33,543 nucleotides of DNA from Robbsia andropogonis (lineage in GTDB: Bacteria > Pseudomonadota > Gammaproteobacteria > Burkholderiales > Burkholderiaceae), in assembly GCF_000970345.1 (NCBI RefSeq), contig NZ_LAQU01000040.1:1-33543 (forward strand), written 5' to 3'. A program made the position numbers and the translations under genes. Position 1 is the stretch's first letter. Every line of letters begins with the position of its first letter. Positions 8,695-17,373 of this stretch are shown here, in pieces. The notes below the pieces were generated by a model. It had not been told where the DNA came from. It made no database searches and saw nothing but the letters and a program-made list of their open reading frames with translations.

Positions 8695-10203
8695 ATGTCG
8701 TCGCACTTCCCGCAGCACGCCGCCACCACACCGTCGGCCGCCGATTCATTCCGTTCCCCGTCATCGACGCCCCGCTCGCCCTTCGCCGACGTCGCACCGG
8801 CCGTTGCCGGACCGCGAACGTACGGTGGCGACGTGCAAGCCGGCAGCCCATCCTTCGCTGCGCGGCGGCGCCGTCCCCTGGCGCGCCTGCTCGGCGCGTC
8901 GGTTTTTTCGCTGGGCACCGCCTGCGGCATTGGCTGGTCCGCCGGCGTGCATGCCGCAACCACCGTCACCATCGGCACGATCAACAACCCCGATATGGTG
9001 GAACTGCGCAAGCTGGCACCAGAGTTCGAGAAGGCACACCCGGATATCAAGCTGCGCTGGGTGACGCTCGAGGAAAACCTCCTGCGCCAACGTTTGACGA
9101 CGGACATCACCACCGGTAGCGGCCAGTTCGACGTGATGACCATCGGAGCCTATGAGACGCCGCTGTGGGCCAAGCGTGGCTGGCTGACGCCGCTGACGAA
9201 TCTGCCCGCCAGCTATGACGTGGACGATATCGTCAAGACGGCACGTGACAGCCTGACTTATCAGAACAACCTCTACGCACTGCCGTTTTACGTCGAAAGC
9301 TCGATGACCTTCTATCGAAAGGATCTGTTCGACGCGAAGAAGCTGACGATGCCGGCACAACCCACCTACGACCAGATCGCCGATTTCGCGTCGAAACTGC
9401 ATGATCCCGCACATGGCGTCTATGGCATCTGCCTTCGCGGCAAGGCCGGCTGGGGCGAAAACATGGCCTTCGTATCACCGCTGGTCAACACCTTCGGAGG
9501 CCAGTGGTTCGACGAGAAGTGGCATGCGACGATCGATACGCCCGAGTGGAAGAAGGCCATCACGTATTACACGGACGTGCTGAAGAAATACGGGCCGCCC
9601 GGCGCCAGTTCGAATGGCTTCAATGAAAACCTGACGCTGATGTCTTCCGGCAAATGTGCCATGTGGATTGATGCAACCGTTGCGGCGGGCTTGCTGTACA
9701 ACCCGAAGCAATCGCAGGTATCCGACAAGATCGGGTATGCCGCAGCCCCCATAGCGGTGACGCCGAAGGGCAATCATTGGCTGTGGATGTGGTCGCTGGC
9801 CATCCCGAAGAGTTCGAAATCGCAGGATGCGGCTAAGCAATTCGTGACCTGGGCCACGTCCAAGGAATATGTCGCGCTGGTGGCGAAGGATGAAGGCTGG
9901 GCGTCGGCCCCTTCGGGGACCCGTCGTTCCACCTACGCCAATCCGGAATATCAAAAAGCGGCGCCGTTCTCGTCTTTCGTCTTGAAGGCCATCGAGACGG
10001 CGAACCCGAACGATGCCACGCTGCACAAGGCACCGTATAGCGGCATCCAGTTCGTGGCGATTCCGGAGTTCCAGTCGTTTGGCACGGTGGTCGGCCAAAG
10101 CATTGCTGGCGCGCTTGCAGGCACGATGAGCGTCGATCAGGCGCTGAAAGCGGCACAAGCCACTGCGGATCGCGCGGTACGCGCGGGTGGGTATCAAAAA
10201 TGA
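8695..10203 (+). CDS. Polyol ABC transporter, periplasmic substrate-binding protein (SmoE/MtlE type)
   Basis: The 502-residue protein is a family 1 extracellular solute-binding protein resembling the mannitol/sorbitol/arabitol binders of pseudomonads and rhizobia. Recognisable segments include TIGTINNPDMVELRKLAPEF, FDVMTIGAYETPLWAKRGWL, LPFYVESSMTFYRKDLF and GKCAMWIDATVAAG. The signal sequence is not at the extreme N-terminus: about 55 polar Ser/Pro/Ala-rich residues come before an arginine cluster (ARRRRPLAR) and a hydrophobic core, with likely cleavage after VHA near residue 87. The Shine-Dalgarno AGGAGA (8681-8686, 8 bases upstream) supports the long form. It heads an operon and is coupled to the next gene by an ATGA overlap. 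The arginine cluster is only loosely Tat-like. Substrate is inferred from the operon to be D-arabitol or a related polyol. Confidence 0.88.
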   Translation: MSSHFPQHAATTPSAADSFRSPSSTPRSPFADVAPAVAGPRTYGGDVQAGSPSFAARRRRPLARLLGASVFSLGTACGIGWSAGVHAATTVTIGTINNPDMVELRKLAPEFEKAHPDIKLRWVTLEENLLRQRLTTDITTGSGQFDVMTIGAYETPLWAKRGWLTPLTNLPASYDVDDIVKTARDSLTYQNNLYALPFYVESSMTFYRKDLFDAKKLTMPAQPTYDQIADFASKLHDPAHGVYGICLRGKAGWGENMAFVSPLVNTFGGQWFDEKWHATIDTPEWKKAITYYTDVLKKYGPPGASSNGFNENLTLMSSGKCAMWIDATVAAGLLYNPKQSQVSDKIGYAAAPIAVTPKGNHWLWMWSLAIPKSSKSQDAAKQFVTWATSKEYVALVAKDEGWASAPSGTRRSTYANPEYQKAAPFSSFVLKAIETANPNDATLHKAPYSGIQFVAIPEFQSFGTVVGQSIAGALAGTMSVDQALKAAQATADRAVRAGGYQK

Positions 10204-11264
10204 CCGTCAAAACCGGACACGTGAGCCATCCCGGACGCGATGAGCACGAACAGCACGGCGACCGATCCGGCCGTGCGGATCGTATGGACTCGACGAAGGG
10301 CGCGTCCGGTTTGGAATCGGAGCGCGACGCCGGCATCGTCGCGCGAAACCGCGAGGATACCGCACGGGGCGGCGACAGCGCCGGGAGTCGCCGGCGTGGC
10401 CACCCCGCGCGCTGGCTGGCGCAGCCTTCGATCGTCCTGTTATTTATCTGGATGGCGGTGCCATTGGCTATGACGGTCTGGTACTCGCTGATCCATTACA
10501 ACCTGTTGAACCCGGACAATAGGGGCTTTGCCGGGCTCCAGAACTACGTGTTTCTGGCCACGGACCCCTCGTTTATCCCGTCCATCCTGAACACGCTGGT
10601 CCTGATCGGGTCGGTGCTGGCGATTACGGTCGTCGGCGGTATCCTGCTTGCGGTGCTGTTCGATCGAACCTTCCCTGGACAAGGCATTGCGCGTTTGCTG
10701 GCCATCGCGCCCTTCTTCGTCATGCCGACAGTCGCCGCGCTGATCTGGAAGAACATGATCCTGCACCCGGTGTACGGCGTGCTGGCGAAGATTTTCGTGT
10801 TCTTCGGCTGGCAACCTATCGACTGGTTCGCATCGGCACCGATGACGGGTGTCATCATGATCGTTGCCTGGCAATGGCTACCGTTCGCTTTCCTGATTCT
10901 GTTCACTGCCATCCAATCGCTGGACCAGGAGCAAAAGGAAGCGGCGCAACTCGACGGCGCAGGCGCCTTCGCGATGTTTTTTCATATCACGCTGCCACAT
11001 CTGCGACGTGCGATCGCCGTGGTCGTCATGATTGAGACCATCTTCCTGCTGTCGATCTTTGCCGAGATCTACACCACCACGAGCGGTGGCCCGGGCAACG
11101 CGACAACGAATCTGTCCTACCTCATTTTCTCGCTTGGCTTGCAACAGTTCGATGTCGGCCTGGCGTCGGCCGGCGGCATCCTCGCAGTAATCCTGGCGAA
11201 TATCGTGTCGTTCTTCCTCGTGCGGATGCTGGCGAAGAATCTGAAGGGAGACTACGCATCATGA
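10200..11264 (+). CDS. Polyol ABC transporter permease (SmoF/MtlF type)
   Basis: The 354-residue protein is a MalF-like inner-membrane permease with six main hydrophobic spans starting near residue 76. The cytoplasmic EAA loop reads EAAQLDGAGAFAMFFHITLP, the docking site for the ATPase. Close relatives are usually near 290-300 residues; the extra length is a charged, low-complexity N-terminal tail of about 73 residues rich in Arg, Asp, Gly and Ser. A Met at residue 29 is an alternative start, but the ATG at 10200 overlaps the stop of the binding-protein gene in an ATGA junction, which favours translational coupling at the first start. The stop in turn overlaps the next permease start by four bases. 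Confidence 0.9.
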   Translation: MTVKTGHVSHPGRDEHEQHGDRSGRADRMDSTKGASGLESERDAGIVARNREDTARGGDSAGSRRRGHPARWLAQPSIVLLFIWMAVPLAMTVWYSLIHYNLLNPDNRGFAGLQNYVFLATDPSFIPSILNTLVLIGSVLAITVVGGILLAVLFDRTFPGQGIARLLAIAPFFVMPTVAALIWKNMILHPVYGVLAKIFVFFGWQPIDWFASAPMTGVIMIVAWQWLPFAFLILFTAIQSLDQEQKEAAQLDGAGAFAMFFHITLPHLRRAIAVVVMIETIFLLSIFAEIYTTTSGGPGNATTNLSYLIFSLGLQQFDVGLASAGGILAVILANIVSFFLVRMLAKNLKGDYAS

Positions 11265-12082
11265 GCGCAAGCAAAAACCGCCTGCGGGACAACAGCCTGG
11301 GAGCGCTTGCCTGGGTGGTCTCCCTGCTGCTGTTCTTCCCCATCCTCTGGATGTTCCTGACTTCGATCAAAAGCGAACAACAAGCGTATTCCACCGCGTT
11401 TTCGTTCACCCCCACATTGCAGAGTTTTCGCGATGTACTGGCACACAGTGACTACTTTCAGTTCGCCTGGCATTCGGTGGCCGTGTCGTTCGGCGTGACG
11501 ATACTGTGTCTGCTGCTGGCCGTGCCGGCTGCCTATGCGATGGCCTTCTTCCCGACCAAGCGCACGCAATCGCTGCTGCTGTGGATGCTGTCGACAAAGA
11601 TGATGCCGTCCGTGGGCGTGCTGGTGCCGATCTATCTGCTATGGAAGAACTGGGGACTGCTGGACACGATAAGCGGCTTGATCATCGTCTATACGCTGAT
11701 CAACCTGCCGATCGCCGTGTGGATGGCCTACACCTACTTCTGCGAAATCCCTCGCGACATCCTGGAGGCGGCCCGCGTGGACGGCGCCACCGTCTGGACC
11801 GAAATCATTCATCTGGTGCTACCGATGGCGCTGCCCGGCATTGCGTCCACCGGCTTGCTGCTGGTGATCCTGTCATGGAACGAGGCGTTCTGGAGCATCA
11901 ACCTGTCCAGCTCGCAAGCCGCGCCCTTGACGGTATTCATCGCCTCGTTCTCAAGTCCCGAAGGCCTGTTCTGGGCCAAATTGTCGGCGGCCTCGGTGCT
12001 GGCGGTCGCGCCGGTGATGATCCTGGGGTGGGTATCGCAGAAACAATTGGTGCGCGGGCTGACGTTCGGCGCCGTGAAGTGA
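11261..12082 (+). CDS. Polyol ABC transporter permease (SmoG/MtlG type)
   Basis: The 273-residue protein is a MalG-like permease of normal length with six hydrophobic spans. The ATPase-docking loop reads EAARVDGATVWTEIIHLVLP. Segments such as FPILWMFLTSIKSEQQAYS and LSTKMMPSVGVLVPIYLL are characteristic of mannitol/sorbitol transporter permeases. It pairs with the preceding permease to form the membrane channel, and translation is coupled through an ATGA overlap. The next gene begins about 12 bases downstream, or 45 bases if the later start is used. Confidence 0.92.
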   Translation: MSASKNRLRDNSLGALAWVVSLLLFFPILWMFLTSIKSEQQAYSTAFSFTPTLQSFRDVLAHSDYFQFAWHSVAVSFGVTILCLLLAVPAAYAMAFFPTKRTQSLLLWMLSTKMMPSVGVLVPIYLLWKNWGLLDTISGLIIVYTLINLPIAVWMAYTYFCEIPRDILEAARVDGATVWTEIIHLVLPMALPGIASTGLLLVILSWNEAFWSINLSSSQAAPLTVFIASFSSPEGLFWAKLSAASVLAVAPVMILGWVSQKQLVRGLTFGAVK

Positions 12083-12094
12083 TGCCCCGGTAAA

Positions 12095-12982
12095 GTGACG
12101 CATCCCTCACAGCCCGCGAGTCAAGGCATGAAAGAAACGATTACCATAACGCATCACCAACCTGACGGGACGCCCGCGGTACACGCAGCGACCGGGCCGG
12201 GCACGCCCGCCATCAAGGTTCCGGCTAGCCCCGTCACCCATCTGGTCTGCGATTGCGATGGCGTGCTGGTGGACAGCGAGGCGGTTGCCGACGAAGCGAT
12301 GGTCAGCGCGCTGTTCGCCACGCTGACCGCCGCGCAGTCGCCACAAGCGGTCACAAACCGCCCGATCACCCATGCGGCAGTGGAGACGGAAGTGGGCGCG
12401 CGTCTCGGCCTCACGATCGATCACGTGATCGCCGCGGTTGCCGACTGTTTCGGCATCACATTGACAGCGGCGGCGCAGGACAGCGTGCGCCTGGCGGTGG
12501 AGGCGGCAGTACGCGCACGTCAGACGGCGGTGCCAGGCGTGACGCAGGCCTTGCACGCGCTGGCCGCCAGCGACCTGCCGCTGGCCGTTGCCAGCAACAG
12601 CACGCTACCGCGCGTGCAAGAAGCGGTGGTCGTGGCGGGTATTGCCGAACTGGTCGGTGAGCGCATCTATACCGGCGAACGCGTGGCCCACCCAAAACCC
12701 GCGCCCGATGTCTACGTCGCGGCATGCGCGGGCTTCAAGGCACCCCCAGCCCAATGCGCGGCGGTGGAAGACAGTGTCACCGGCGTCACGGCAGCCGCTG
12801 GCGCCGGCATGCAGGTGATCGGTTTCGCCGGCGGCACGCACCTGGGCGATGCACGCGCGCATGCGACGCTGCTACACGCGGCAGGTGCGTCCTGGGTATT
12901 CGAGGATATGCGCCATCTGACGGCGATTCTGGCCGCATTGCGCGCGGGCAAGGCCCCCGAGCCACGGTATCTGCTCTTGTAG
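12095..12982 (+). CDS. HAD-superfamily phosphatase/phosphomutase-like hydrolase in the polyol operon
   Basis: The product (295 residues) is a haloacid dehalogenase hydrolase of the beta-phosphoglucomutase/phosphoglycolate phosphatase class. Motif I is VCDCDGVLVDSE (nucleophile Asp and the second Asp), motif II is ASNS, motif III is the Lys in AHPKPAPD, and motif IV is AVEDS. The cap lies between motifs I and II. It probably dephosphorylates a small sugar or polyol phosphate; such genes accompany smo/mtl-type operons in Burkholderia relatives, with no settled role. The GTG start at 12095 has no ribosome site and would give about 48 residues before the fold; ATG 12128 (residue 12), preceded by CAAGG, is an equally good start. 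Confidence 0.82.
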   Translation: MTHPSQPASQGMKETITITHHQPDGTPAVHAATGPGTPAIKVPASPVTHLVCDCDGVLVDSEAVADEAMVSALFATLTAAQSPQAVTNRPITHAAVETEVGARLGLTIDHVIAAVADCFGITLTAAAQDSVRLAVEAAVRARQTAVPGVTQALHALAASDLPLAVASNSTLPRVQEAVVVAGIAELVGERIYTGERVAHPKPAPDVYVAACAGFKAPPAQCAAVEDSVTGVTAAAGAGMQVIGFAGGTHLGDARAHATLLHAAGASWVFEDMRHLTAILAALRAGKAPEPRYLLL

Positions 12983-13119
12983 GATATAGCGGCGCGCGGC
13001 ACCGGCAACACGGCCGATACCGCGGACGCCAACGATAACGAAACGTTTCTACCGGCATCCACCGCCGTTCGAACGTTCACCGCCGAACAGCGGAACACGC
13101 AGGGACTTGGAGACAAGAG

Positions 13120-14334
13120 ATGGCCCGACTGCAAACGCGTAATCTCAGCAAGCGGTATGGCGATACCGACGTGATTCATGGCATCGACCTGGACATCCAG
13201 GATGGTGAATTCGTCGTATTCGTCGGCCCAAGTGGATGCGGCAAATCCACGCTGCTGCGAATGATCGCCGGACTGGAAGACATCTCCGGCGGTGACCTGA
13301 CAATCGGCGAGCGCCGCGTGAACGACATCCCGCCCGCCAAACGCGGCATTGCGATGGTGTTCCAGTCGTATGCGCTCTACCCGCATATGTCCCTGTACGA
13401 CAACATGGCGTTCGGCCTGAAGCTTGCCGGCAAATCGAAAGCCGAAATCGAGGTGGCGGTGCGGGACGCCGCACGCATCCTGCATATCGACCATCTGCTG
13501 GACCGCAAGCCGCGCCAGTTGTCCGGCGGTCAACGACAACGGGTGGCCATCGGGCGCGCCATCACCCGGCGTCCGGACGTCTTCCTGTTCGACGAACCGT
13601 TGTCGAACCTCGATGCGGAATTGCGCGTGAAGATGCGCCTCGAGTTCGCCCGACTGCACGACGAACTGAAGACCACCATGATCTACGTAACCCACGATCA
13701 AGTAGAGGCGATGACGCTTGCCGACAAGATCGTCGTGCTGTCAGCAGGCCGCGTGGAACAGGTCGGCTCGCCCGACACGCTGTACCACGCGCCGGCTAAC
13801 CGGTTCGTCGCCGGCTTTATCGGCTCGCCCAAGATGAACTTCCTTGATGGCCGCGTCGATGCCATCGACGCGCACGGCATTAGCGTGACGTTGAAATCGG
13901 GGGCGCGGCAACGTGCCGCGGTTGCATCCGGATCGCTCAGCGTGGGCGATGCCGTGACGCTGGGCATCCGTCCTGAGCACCTCTGGTCACCGGATCTGGC
14001 GCCAGCGCCGGCCGCGCGACTGGGCACTGCCCAGGACACCGGGGCCGAGTCACTCGCGCGCCCCGGAACGGGCCACACCACGGGGAGCGGCGACACGGAG
14101 ACGGGAGTGATCATCGCAAAAGCCACCGTCGTCGAATCGCTCGGCGATGTCGCCTACCTGTATGCCGAATCGAACGATGCCGCCGATGGCGTGATCGTCC
14201 GGGTGCCGCCGCGCACGCAGGTGACACGCAACACGACGTTGTCGCTGCAGGCCGAGCCGCAGCACGTGCACGTATTCGATGCGCAGGGCACGGCTTTGCC
14301 GCGACACGACGCATCGCAGCGCAACGCCGCCTGA
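13120..14334 (+). CDS. Polyol ABC transporter ATP-binding protein (SmoK/UgpC/MalK type)
   Basis: The 404-residue protein energises the polyol transporter. Walker [10 protein letters not shown] starts at residue 36, the signature [14 protein letters not shown] at 134, Walker [12 protein letters not shown] has D158/E159, and the switch region is VTHDQVEA. The C-terminal third carries the MalK-type regulatory/TOBE domain ([18 protein letters not shown]). Within it, around residues 290-328, is an Ala/Gly/Thr-rich insertion of roughly 35-40 residues absent from typical relatives. The ribosome site GGAGACAAG (13109-13117) directly precedes the ATG. A 137-base gap from the HAD gene contains no reading frame. 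Relatives of this subunit may serve several sugar transporters. Confidence 0.93.
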   Translation: MARLQTRNLSKRYGDTDVIHGIDLDIQDGEFVVFVGPSGCGKSTLLRMIAGLEDISGGDLTIGERRVNDIPPAKRGIAMVFQSYALYPHMSLYDNMAFGLKLAGKSKAEIEVAVRDAARILHIDHLLDRKPRQLSGGQRQRVAIGRAITRRPDVFLFDEPLSNLDAELRVKMRLEFARLHDELKTTMIYVTHDQVEAMTLADKIVVLSAGRVEQVGSPDTLYHAPANRFVAGFIGSPKMNFLDGRVDAIDAHGISVTLKSGARQRAAVASGSLSVGDAVTLGIRPEHLWSPDLAPAPAARLGTAQDTGAESLARPGTGHTTGSGDTETGVIIAKATVVESLGDVAYLYAESNDAADGVIVRVPPRTQVTRNTTLSLQAEPQHVHVFDAQGTALPRHDASQRNAA

Positions 14335-14384
14335 TTCCCTTTGTCGCTCGGCTTCGCCGCCTTGCCTTGTTGCCCTCTCATGCC

Positions 14385-15772
14385 ATGACGACATCCGCTT
14401 CTCCTTACACGATCCTGCATCTGGGTACCGGCTCGTTTCACCGCGCGCACCAGGCGTGGTACCTCCATACGTTGCGCGAACAGGGCAACCTCGATTGGTC
14501 ACTGACGGTCGGCAATATCCGCGGCGACGGCAACGCCGTCCTGGACGCTCTGGCGGCGCAAAACGGCGTCTACACATTGGAGACCGTCGATCCGAAGGGC
14601 GAGCGCCGGTACGAGACGATCCGCTCGATACAGCAAGTGCTGCCGTGGCGACCTGATCTCGCCAATCTGGTTGCGGTGGGGGCCGATCCTCGCACCCGCA
14701 TCATTTCCTTTACCGTCACGGAGGGCGGCTATTACCTCGACGAACACCATCGGCTGGACACGGCGAACCCTGACCTGGCCGCCGACCTCGGCGGTGCGCG
14801 AACGACGATCTATGGCGCCCTGCGCGCCATCCTGCACGAACGGATGACATCCGACGCGGGACCGCTGACATTACAGAATTGCGACAACCTCCGAAGCAAC
14901 GGCGAACGTTTCCATGCGGGCATGCGCGCCTTTCTGACTGCCGTGGGGGATAACGCCTTGCTCAGCTGGTTCGATGCAAATACGCGCAGTCCGAACGCGA
15001 TGGTCGATCGCATCGTTCCACGCCCCGGCCCTGACGTCCGTGAGCGCGTCACCGCGGCGGGCTTCGACGATGTCGTGCCGGTGATGGGCGAACGCTTTAT
15101 CCAATGGGTGATTGAAGACGATTTCATCGCCGGCCGCCCGCATTGGGAAAAAGTGGGCGTCCAACTGGTGGATTCCGTGCTGCCCTATGAAGAAGCGAAG
15201 ATCCGCATCCTGAATGCGACGCATAGCTGCATCGCCTGGGCGGGCACGCTGGCAGGCTTGCAGTATATCCACGAAGGCACGCACGATCCGGCCATCCGGC
15301 AAGCAGGGTTCGACTATGTGACCCAGGACGTGATTCCGAGCCTGTCGCCGAGCCCGATCGATCTGGCCGCTTACCGCGACACGGTCCTCGATCGCTTCAG
15401 CAATCCGAATATTCGAGACACGAACCAGCGCGTTGCCGCCGACGGTTTCTCGAAGATTCCGGGATTCATCGCGCCGACCTTGCGCGAACGGATTGCCGCG
15501 GGGCAGCCGTTTGATGCCACCGCGCGCCTGCCCGCTTTGTTTTTGTTTTTCTGGAGGCCTGGCACGAGGGCAAATTGCCCTATGATTACCAGGACGGTGT
15601 GATGGACCCGGTGGTGGCGCACGGTTTTTTCGAAAGCGCGAATCCACTCTCCACGTTCACCGCGAATACGCTGCTCTGGGGCTCCCTGGCGGGAAGCAGT
15701 GACTTGCGCGATGCCATCGGCCGCCAGGTCGCGGACGTCCGCGCCTGGCTGGCTTCCCTTCAGCGTACCTGA
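14385..15772 (+). pseudogene. dalD: D-arabinitol 4-dehydrogenase, split by a one-base frameshift
   Basis: Read from ATG 14385, the frame encodes a polyol-specific long-chain dehydrogenase: nucleotide-binding [13 protein letters not shown], and the catalytic K-x4-N-x2-H (K272, N277, H280, in [13 protein letters not shown]). It closely follows my recollection of Klebsiella DalD, which oxidises D-arabitol to D-xylulose with NAD. After LPALFLFF the frame is lost and runs to a stop at 15602. The expected continuation ([16 protein letters not shown] and on to 15772) is intact in the -1 frame. The break lies in 15536-15551, where two T5 runs flank a G; one extra T restores a 462-residue protein of normal length. 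It may be a true mutation, a sequencing error, or a slippage site. Without it the last ~60 residues are replaced by an unrelated tail. No good ribosome site precedes the start. Confidence 0.85.
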
Positions 15773-15871
15773 CGGCAGCGAGCGGCCCAACGTGCGCGCG
15801 AGCGCCGTGCCGTCCGCCACGCGGCGCTGCCCCCAGGCAGTTGTCGCCGACGACAGGAGACAAGGTTTTCC

Positions 15872-17341
15872 ATGTACCTAGGAATCGATCTCGGCACCTC
15901 GGAAGTGAAGGTGCTACTGATGACCGCCGCGGGCCGCATCATCGGGACCCGCCGTGCCGCCTATGATGTCTCACGGCCCCGCCCCCGTTTTTCAGAGCAG
16001 GATCCGGCACTTTGGTGGAAGGGGACCCGCGAAGCGCTTGCAATGCTACGTGAAGCGCACGCCGACGCGTTCGCGCGGATCGATGGGATTGGACTGACCG
16101 GCCAAATGCACGGTGCGACGCTGCTAGACGCGGAGGATCGTGTGTTGCGGCCGGCAATCCTCTGGAACGATATGCGCAGCGCCGAGCAGTGCGTGCAACT
16201 GGAAGCCGCTGCGCCGTCAATGCGTCAGATCACCGGCAACATCGCCATGCCGGGCTTTACCGCGCCCAAGCTGCTATGGGTTCGCGAACACGAGCCGGAC
16301 GTGTTCGCGCGAATCGCGAAAGTGCTGCTGCCGAAAGACTATTTGCGCCTGTTGATGACGGGGGACTATGTGTCGGATCCTTCCGATGCGGCGGGCACGC
16401 TGTGGCTGGATGTGGGGCAACGCACATGGTCCGACACAATGCTCGCGGCTTGCGGCCTGACGCGGGATCATATGCCTCGTCTCGTCGAGGGCAGCGATTG
16501 CAGTGGCCGCCTGACCGAGGCGGCCGCCGCTGTATTGGGGCTGCGGGCGGGCCTGCCGGTCGCGGGCGGCGGCGGTGACAATGCCGGCAGTGCGATCGGC
16601 ATTGGTGCGGCGCGTCCCGGGGACGGCTTTATTTCTTTAGGTACGTCGGGTGTCCTGTTTGTCGTCAACGGGCGTTTTCAACCAAATCCGGATTCCGCCG
16701 TGCATGCGTTTTGTCATGCGCTGCCCGATCGCTGGCATCAAATGAGCGTCGTGCTGTCTGCCGCGAGTTGCCTCAGGTGGGCATGCCGCCTGACCGGTAT
16801 CGACGAGCCCGCGCTACTGGAGGAGGTTGCGGCACTGAGCAATGCCGCACGCGAGACGGCACCGCTGTTCCTGCCTTATTTGTCCGGCGAACGCACGCCG
16901 CACAACGATCCCTATGCGCAAGGCGTGTTGTTTGGCATCACGCACGAGACGGGACGCGCACAGCTTGGTTACGCCGTGCTGGAAGGCGTGGCCTTTTCAT
17001 TGGCGGATGGGTTGGACGCATTGCGTGCCGCAGGCACCGAAGTGCGGGCGTTGTCGTTGGTCGGCGGTGGCTCGCGCAGCAACGAGTGGGCGCAATTGAT
17101 CGCCGACACGTTGCAGGTCACGATCCATCAGCACGAAGGCGCCGAAGCGGGCGCGGCACTGGGTGCCGCGATCCTTGGTGCGCTGGCGGCGGGGGCCGAC
17201 GAAAAAACGCTGCTGCGCCAGCCGCCGATACGCGCATCTTATACGCCCGACGCCGTGCGTCACGCCGCGCTGCAGCCACGGTTGCAGCGATACCGGGCGC
17301 TGTATCACGCCACGGCACCGCTATTCCGCGACACGGCATAG
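15872..17341 (+). CDS. xylB: Xylulokinase (FGGY carbohydrate kinase), D-arabitol pathway
   Basis: The 489-residue protein is a full-length FGGY kinase that phosphorylates D-xylulose to D-xylulose 5-phosphate with ATP, feeding the pentose phosphate pathway. Visible motifs are GIDLGTSEVK at the N-terminus, GLTGQMHGATLLD and LWND in domain I, the catalytic Asp D236 in GGGGDNAGSAIG, ISLGTSG, and the C-terminal ADP-site motif LVGGGSRSNEWAQ. The GQMHG pattern is typical of xylulokinases rather than glycerol kinases. The ribosome site is GGAGACAAG at 15856-15864. It lies 99 bases after dalD, the enzyme that would make its substrate, and converges on the regulator gene. In D-arabitol operons the equivalent gene is called dalK. 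Confidence 0.92.
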   Translation: MYLGIDLGTSEVKVLLMTAAGRIIGTRRAAYDVSRPRPRFSEQDPALWWKGTREALAMLREAHADAFARIDGIGLTGQMHGATLLDAEDRVLRPAILWNDMRSAEQCVQLEAAAPSMRQITGNIAMPGFTAPKLLWVREHEPDVFARIAKVLLPKDYLRLLMTGDYVSDPSDAAGTLWLDVGQRTWSDTMLAACGLTRDHMPRLVEGSDCSGRLTEAAAAVLGLRAGLPVAGGGGDNAGSAIGIGAARPGDGFISLGTSGVLFVVNGRFQPNPDSAVHAFCHALPDRWHQMSVVLSAASCLRWACRLTGIDEPALLEEVAALSNAARETAPLFLPYLSGERTPHNDPYAQGVLFGITHETGRAQLGYAVLEGVAFSLADGLDALRAAGTEVRALSLVGGGSRSNEWAQLIADTLQVTIHQHEGAEAGAALGAAILGALAAGADEKTLLRQPPIRASYTPDAVRHAALQPRLQRYRALYHATAPLFRDTA

Positions 17342-17373
17342 CCGACCGCTCTCGAACACGCGCCGGTGCCGCC

